Of a stretch of 64,000 nucleotides of DNA, positions 62,401 through 64,000 are shown in pieces. A program made the position numbers and the translations under genes. The stretch comes from Mycolicibacterium sphagni (lineage in GTDB: Bacteria; Actinomycetota; Actinomycetes; Mycobacteriales; Mycobacteriaceae): assembly GCF_013337765.1 (NCBI RefSeq), contig NZ_VBSB01000003.1, forward strand, positions 434,001-498,000, in the 5' to 3' direction. The notes under the pieces are model-generated. The model had not been told where the DNA came from, searched no databases, and was given only the letters and a program-made list of their open reading frames with translations. The number at the start of each line of letters is the position of its first letter. Positions within the stretch are counted from its first letter, which is position 1.

Positions 62401-62687
62401 ACACCAGCACGTTCCGGGCGGAACTGCATGACCTGGCGCGCGACGAGTGGCCGACCAGGGTGCGGCGGTTGGTATCGGAGCAGCTCAGCCTGATTCTGCG
62501 CCGTTCCATCGACCCAGACCGGCCGATTTCGGAGTACGGTTTGGACTCGTTGGGGAACCTCGAGTTGCGAACCCGTATCGAAACTGAAACGGGAATACGC
62601 GTTCGGTCGATGGATATAACGACTGTCCGGTCGCTGGCCGAAAGCCTGTGCGAAACGCTTGCCGGCGTCATCACGTCTGCACGCTGA
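56406..62687 (+). CDS. Mas-type iterative highly reducing polyketide synthase
   Basis: 2093 residues, domain order KS-AT-DH-ER-KR-ACP. KS C178 (TACSSS), H313, H349. AT S622 (GHSLGE) and VASH at 723-726, the methylmalonyl-CoA type. DH H928 in [16 protein letters not shown] with D1094. ER NADPH loop SATGGVGQA at about 1553. KR loop TGGLGGLG near 1757 and Y1899. ACP S2048 in [10 protein letters not shown]. The order and motifs are those of mycobacterial Mas/Pks2/Pks3-4/Pks5 enzymes, which build methyl-branched acyl chains for trehalose or phthiocerol lipids. GTG 56406 has GAGG 8 nt upstream. papA follows 27 nt on. Confidence 0.95.
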   Translation: MRQTSVTPIAVVGMACRLPGGIDSPHKLWEALLEGADLVTEIPADRWDADDLYDPEPGVPGRSVSKWGAFIDDVTGFDPDFFGINEREATAMDPQHRVLLETCWEATEQAGFTPSSLSGTATGVFIGMSHDDYAMVTSDAGAFDHAYAFTGAPFSMASGRISHALGLTGPAVTMDTACSSSLVAVHQAVRSLHDGESDMALAGGVMLMLDKRLYASSSGQGMLSPTGRCHSFDVAADGFVRAEGCGIVVLKRLDDAQRDGDRVLAVIKSTASNQDGRTENILTPSKDAQISVFQAALAAAGVDPATVGMVEGHGTGTPVGDTIEFNSISTVYGNAGPCALTSVKSNFGHAESAAGVLGLMKAVLAVHHGVVPQNLHFNRLSDKNAKVKTGMFVPTENIAWPKEDGPRRAGVSSYGMSGTNVHVILEQAPEAPVVVDAGQVQRDGKDLLLFPVCSTSVEELRNTAANLADWVEAAGDELSLPDLGYTLSRRRGHRPMRTSVIAEDRASLVEQLRQVADGDEPYQAAVGHDDRGPVWIFSGQGSQWAAMGTGLLATEPVFAAKIAEIEPLIAAESDFSVTEAMTADETVEGIHRVQPTIFAVQVAMAATLQSYGVQPGAVIGHSLGEVAAAVVSGALSLEDGVKVICRRSLLCLRLAGGGAMASVEMPAQQVREELEQQGIEDVVVAVVASPKSTVIGGATDTVRKIVAGWEAREIMAREVNVDVASHSPQVDPILDELAEMLSDITPMAPEVPYYSATSFDPREQPYCDADYWVDNLRHTVRFSAAVQTALEDGFRVFGELAPHPLLIRAIDQTASTLDISVAALAGMRRAQEVPNGLGDFLGDLYSAGAQVDFSVLYPVGRLVDAPLPTWTHRSLVLIADGVDHKASGAHLVAAHPLLGSHVRLLEEPERHAWAAEVGTGAHPWLVDHQINNVAALPGAAYCEMALAAARTVFGDDAEVRDVTFEAMLLLKDETPVSAVAAADGSGVLDFVVETDLDGERERRAGATLHLGEAGGAPNTYDMDVLRDAHPNRTDGEGVRQWFDGRGVQFGPAFTALVAVNAADETADTVLAEIGLPSSIRNQQTSYGVHPALLDACFQSVAAHPGVQASGTGGLLLPLGVDRLRVHGATRNARYCLTRVTSLDGSSVEADIDLLDDYGTVLFTVQGLRMGTGMSEDHEGDRVLNERLLGIEWRQNQVAEITHTTSATWLVVSTSDAADLLSSALTDALKLNDADVTTMSWPQQADHPGNAERLQSYFTEGGFANVVVVSGARNGCPEEQLPHRGGEHVRHLVRIARELADTAGEPPRLYVITRNAATVLADDRPNLEQAGLRGLLRVVGAEYPQLRPSQIDVDDDVDAKLLARVLLSGSEEDETAFRNGEWYTAHLHPSPLRPDERYTTVVDHSRDGMRLEIRTPGDMQTLELAAFDRIPPGPGQIEVAVTASSLNFADVLLAFGRYPSFEGLHPQLGIDFAGVVTAVGPQVTSHRVGDHVGGMSPNGCWGTFVTCDADVAVTLPAGLRDDQAAAVSTASATAWYSLHDLAKIKSGDKVLIHSATGGVGQAAIAIARAAGAEIFATAGTEERRDILRDMGITHVYDSRSAAFAEQIRKDTDGYGVDIVLNSLTGASQRAGVDLLAFGGRFVEIGKKDIYGDTRLGLFPFRRNLSFYGVDLALMATTHPEQIRDLLSTVYRLTAEGVLPQPETTHYPLADAATAIRVMGAAEHTGKLLLSVPKVGHSNVVVPPEQAKVFRRDGSYIITGGLGGLGLFLASKMAGAGCGRIVLNSRSEPKAEALAEIARMRAAGTEVEVVSGDIALSETVDRLVAVATATGLAVRGVLHAAAVVEDAILTNISDELIDRDWAPKVYGAWHLHRATTAQPLDWFCSFSSAAALMGSPGQGAYAAANSWLDGFTHWRRSQGLPATAIAWAAWDEIGAGKHLAAAGDTAMISPDEGAHAFEALLRHDRAYSGYAPIIGTPWLTDLAARSPFAEAFQASGDRPADTSTFRAELHDLARDEWPTRVRRLVSEQLSLILRRSIDPDRPISEYGLDSLGNLELRTRIETETGIRVRSMDITTVRSLAESLCETLAGVITSAR

Positions 62688-62714
62688 TAAATGGGTCGAT
62701 AGGGGAAACTGACA

Positions 62715-64000
62715 GTGGTTGCACTCACCGCAATCCATGACTGGGTTGACGCGCCGGGCACGGTCGTGTCGTGGAGCCCGTCGCCGGCATGCCTGAAGAA
62801 GGTCAAGGACGCGCCGGTCAGCGACGTACCTGCGAGCTATCAGCAGGGCCAGCACATCCGCAGCTATCGCAATCACACGGCCAATGGGCTGGAGATGGCG
62901 CGGCTGCTGATCCCGGCGTGGAATATGCCCGGTAAGTGCGACGTCCGGGCGATGACGTTCGTCATCAACGCCTACCTGCGCAGGCACGACACCTATCACA
63001 GCTGGTTCGAGTTCGACGAGGCCGACCAGATCGTCCGCCACACCGTCGAGAACGCGAACGACATCCAGTTCGTGGCGAGCAAGCACGGCGAGATGAGCTC
63101 CGCGCAGTGGAAGAAGCACGTGCTCGACACCCCGAGCCCGCTGGAGTGGGACTGCTTCCGCTTCGGCGTCATCCAGCGTGCCGACCACTTCACGTTCTAC
63201 GTCAGCGTCGATCACCTGCACGCCGACGCGATGTTGATGATGGCGTTGTTCGTGGAAATGCACATGAACTACGAGGCGCTGGCCGGCGGTGGCGCACCGC
63301 TTCGCCTGCCGGACGCCGGCAGCTACCACGACTACTGCGTGCGCCAGCACGACTACACCGAGCAGCTCACGATGGAGTCGCCGGATGTTCGCGGCTGGCT
63401 GGACTTCCTGGAGAGCAACGGCGGCACGATGCCGACGTTCCCGTTGCCGCTGGGTGATCCGTCGGTGCACTGCAGCGGTGATCTGCTGACCGTCCAGCTG
63501 ATGGACGATCACGAGTCGGACCGCTTCGAGTCGGCCTGCACAGCGGCGGGTGTCCGTTTCATCGGCGGTGTGTTCGCCGCCGCGGCGATCGCCCACCGCC
63601 AGCTGACCGGTGACGACGACTATTACGTCATCACCCCGACCACCACACGCAGCACGCCTGCGGAGTTCATGACGACCGGGTGGTTCACCGGTGTCGTCCC
63701 GCTGTCGGTGCCCGTCGCCGCCCGCAACTTCGCCGAGGTCGCCCGCGCCGCCCAGGAGTCGTTCGACTCGGGGATGCCGTTGGCGAACGTGCCGATCGAA
63801 CGGGTCTACGAGCTGGCGGAGTCGGAATCCACCCCGCGTATCCGTCCGGCCGGGCCCGGCGTGCCGATGCTGTCCTACCTCGATGTGGGCCTGCCGCCGC
63901 TGAACCCGGTCATCATGTCCCAGTGGTACGCGCAGAACGGGCACATCTACACCGATCTGGGCGCGGCCAATCAGGTCGGCATGTGGGTGAACCGGCGCAC
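62715..64000 (+). CDS. PapA-type polyketide-associated acyltransferase (partial, cut by window end)
   Basis: At least 428 residues, open at the right edge, in frame from GTG 62715 with AGGGG about 9 nt before it. Condensation-domain fold of the PapA acyltransferases that move polyketide acyl chains to trehalose or similar acceptors. The active motif HxxxD is H167-LHA-D171 (SVDHLHADAMLM), with Ala where many members have Gly. Later blocks FMTTGWFTGVVPLSVPV, PLANVPIERVYELAE and LSYLDVGLPPLNP are typical; the distal DFGWG-like motif would lie beyond the window. The order pks-papA resembles pks3/4-papA3-mmpL10, but the exact lipid is not proven. Confidence 0.9.
   Translation, partial: MVALTAIHDWVDAPGTVVSWSPSPACLKKVKDAPVSDVPASYQQGQHIRSYRNHTANGLEMARLLIPAWNMPGKCDVRAMTFVINAYLRRHDTYHSWFEFDEADQIVRHTVENANDIQFVASKHGEMSSAQWKKHVLDTPSPLEWDCFRFGVIQRADHFTFYVSVDHLHADAMLMMALFVEMHMNYEALAGGGAPLRLPDAGSYHDYCVRQHDYTEQLTMESPDVRGWLDFLESNGGTMPTFPLPLGDPSVHCSGDLLTVQLMDDHESDRFESACTAAGVRFIGGVFAAAAIAHRQLTGDDDYYVITPTTTRSTPAEFMTTGWFTGVVPLSVPVAARNFAEVARAAQESFDSGMPLANVPIERVYELAESESTPRIRPAGPGVPMLSYLDVGLPPLNPVIMSQWYAQNGHIYTDLGAANQVGMWVNRR

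Noticed and set aside
61911..63944. 677-codon frame on the minus strand across the PKS end and papA
   Set aside because: Spans two real genes and the gap between them in antisense; no protein family.

Overview
The window is chromosomal DNA from a mycobacterium, most likely a fast-growing species (Mycolicibacterium type). The DNA is GC-rich, GTG starts are common, and the gene order runs almost unbroken like the M. tuberculosis Rv1444c-Rv1497 block as I remember it: pentose-phosphate operon, ctaB/qor/ctaA, mptB, suf operon, echA12, ABC-F, acn, ripAB, moxR1, fabG1-inhA-hemH, NfeD/SPFH, mutAB-meaB, lipL. PE/PPE genes, fadE15, ctpD, the mazEF4 pair and the SufB intein of M. tuberculosis are absent. 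I see no phage, insertion sequence, CRISPR array, tRNA or rRNA.

Layout. 1-6 kb: a LexA-boxed DUF222/HNH (13E12-type) gene, ppc, a small secreted protein and an MBL-fold hydrolase. 5.8-12.7 kb (minus strand): tkt-tal-zwf-opcA-pgl plus a coiled-coil protein, with zwf, opcA and pgl each starting inside an ATGA overlap. 12.9-20.3 kb: haem A synthesis (ctaB, ctaA), a quinone oxidoreductase, an ATP-grasp protein, an ABC exporter pair and the mannosyltransferase mptB. 20.3-26.6 kb: sufRBDCSUT, with a SufR operator over the promoter and start codon. 26.6-32.7 kb: two unknown proteins, an Old Yellow Enzyme, thioredoxin, EchA12, an ABC-F ATPase, a small HTH protein and a SnoaL-like protein. 32.7-36.2 kb: aconitase with its TetR regulator. 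36.3-42.4 kb: cell-wall module (Rv1476-like, ripA, ripB, moxR1, DUF58, VWA), with a phased repeat array in front of ripA. 42.4-48.8 kb: FAS-II genes fabG1-inhA, then hemH, NfeD, SPFH and membrane proteins. 48.9-55.4 kb: methylmalonyl-CoA mutase, its chaperone MeaB and esterase LipL.

Shared synteny ends at lipL. After a 1 kb low-GC intergenic stretch with a perfect GTGTCA-N5-TGACAC operator-like site comes a 2093-residue Mas-type polyketide synthase and a PapA-type acyltransferase cut by the window edge. The AT domain has the methylmalonyl signature (VASH), so the neighbouring mutAB-meaB could supply its extender unit. The product is probably a methyl-branched acyl chain for a trehalose-type or similar surface lipid. 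This locus is the most interesting part of the window.

Regulatory sequence is readable at many gene starts: about ten genes show a TANNNT hexamer 6-8 nt before the start codon, the arrangement of leaderless mycobacterial transcripts. That pattern was used to choose several starts. All functional calls are homology by reading, without database searches.
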